Below, one piece after another: positions 16,813 through 16,849 of a stretch of DNA of 16,849 nucleotides. The stretch comes from Hemicentrotus pulcherrimus (Eukaryota; Echinodermata; Echinoidea; Camarodonta; Strongylocentrotidae): positions 3,723-20,571 of the forward strand of contig BEXV01001763.1 of the NCBI GenBank assembly GCA_003118195.1. The letters are read 5' to 3'. The notes under the pieces are model-generated. The model did not search any database. It was not told the origin of the DNA and saw nothing but the letters and a program-made list of their open reading frames with translations. Numbering within the stretch: position 1 is the stretch's first letter; each line of letters starts with the position of its first letter. The position numbers were made by a program, and so were the translations under genes.

Positions 16813-16849
16813 TTAAAAGTCTCTGACAAGCAAGTACGAAAAGAAGGAG

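Overview
This is a eukaryotic, animal-type window. It is AT-rich overall, and GC-richer coding islands are separated by AT-rich introns of roughly 0.5-1.1 kb with GT-AG ends. The words ACATGTA, TAGGCCTA and ACCGGTA recur in the non-coding DNA, and dispersed repeats carrying TACAGTCAAACCTG-type termini are present. I associate this texture with marine invertebrate genomes, most likely an echinoderm such as a sea urchin or sea star. That placement is an inference and not proven.

One protein-coding gene dominates: an orthologue of CCDC81 on the + strand, from ATG 1097 to TAA 11811. It can be reconstructed as 12 strongly supported coding exons plus one weaker 98-codon cassette exon (exon 11). The phases agree at every junction, giving 696 aa without exon 11 or 794 aa with it. 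The protein has two N-terminal HU/IHF-like domains (about residues 15-90 and 100-170), a proline/serine-rich linker, a conserved Cys/His cluster (C356, H358, H360, C368, C371), long charged coiled-coil stretches, and a C-terminal Cys motif (C759, C765, C768) ending in the family signature GESNIW...PGSRL.

Region by region: 1-1096 is the 5' flank, holding a purine-rich tract, a CA/GT microsatellite and a near-consensus RFX X-box (860-873), as expected for a ciliary or centrosomal gene. 1097-11811 is the gene, with introns carrying a perfect 70-bp tandem duplication, four copies of one MITE-like family (two intact, two decayed), a separate TTAA-flanked MITE candidate (10342-10685), and a second X-box-like palindrome in intron 4. 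11812-14785 is the 3' UTR and AT-rich intergenic DNA with a good poly(A) signal at 11944. 14786-15791 is a roughly 1-kb GA-rich satellite with nested higher-order repeats. 15792-16849 shows no recognisable gene, but has an isolated strong splice-donor-like site and, at the very edge, a hAT-like terminal sequence.

I see no RNA genes, CRISPR arrays, operons or bacterial-type signals. The most interesting points are the RFX X-box in front of a CCDC81 gene, the extra exon 11 inserted at a conserved junction, and the dispersed inverted-repeat elements.
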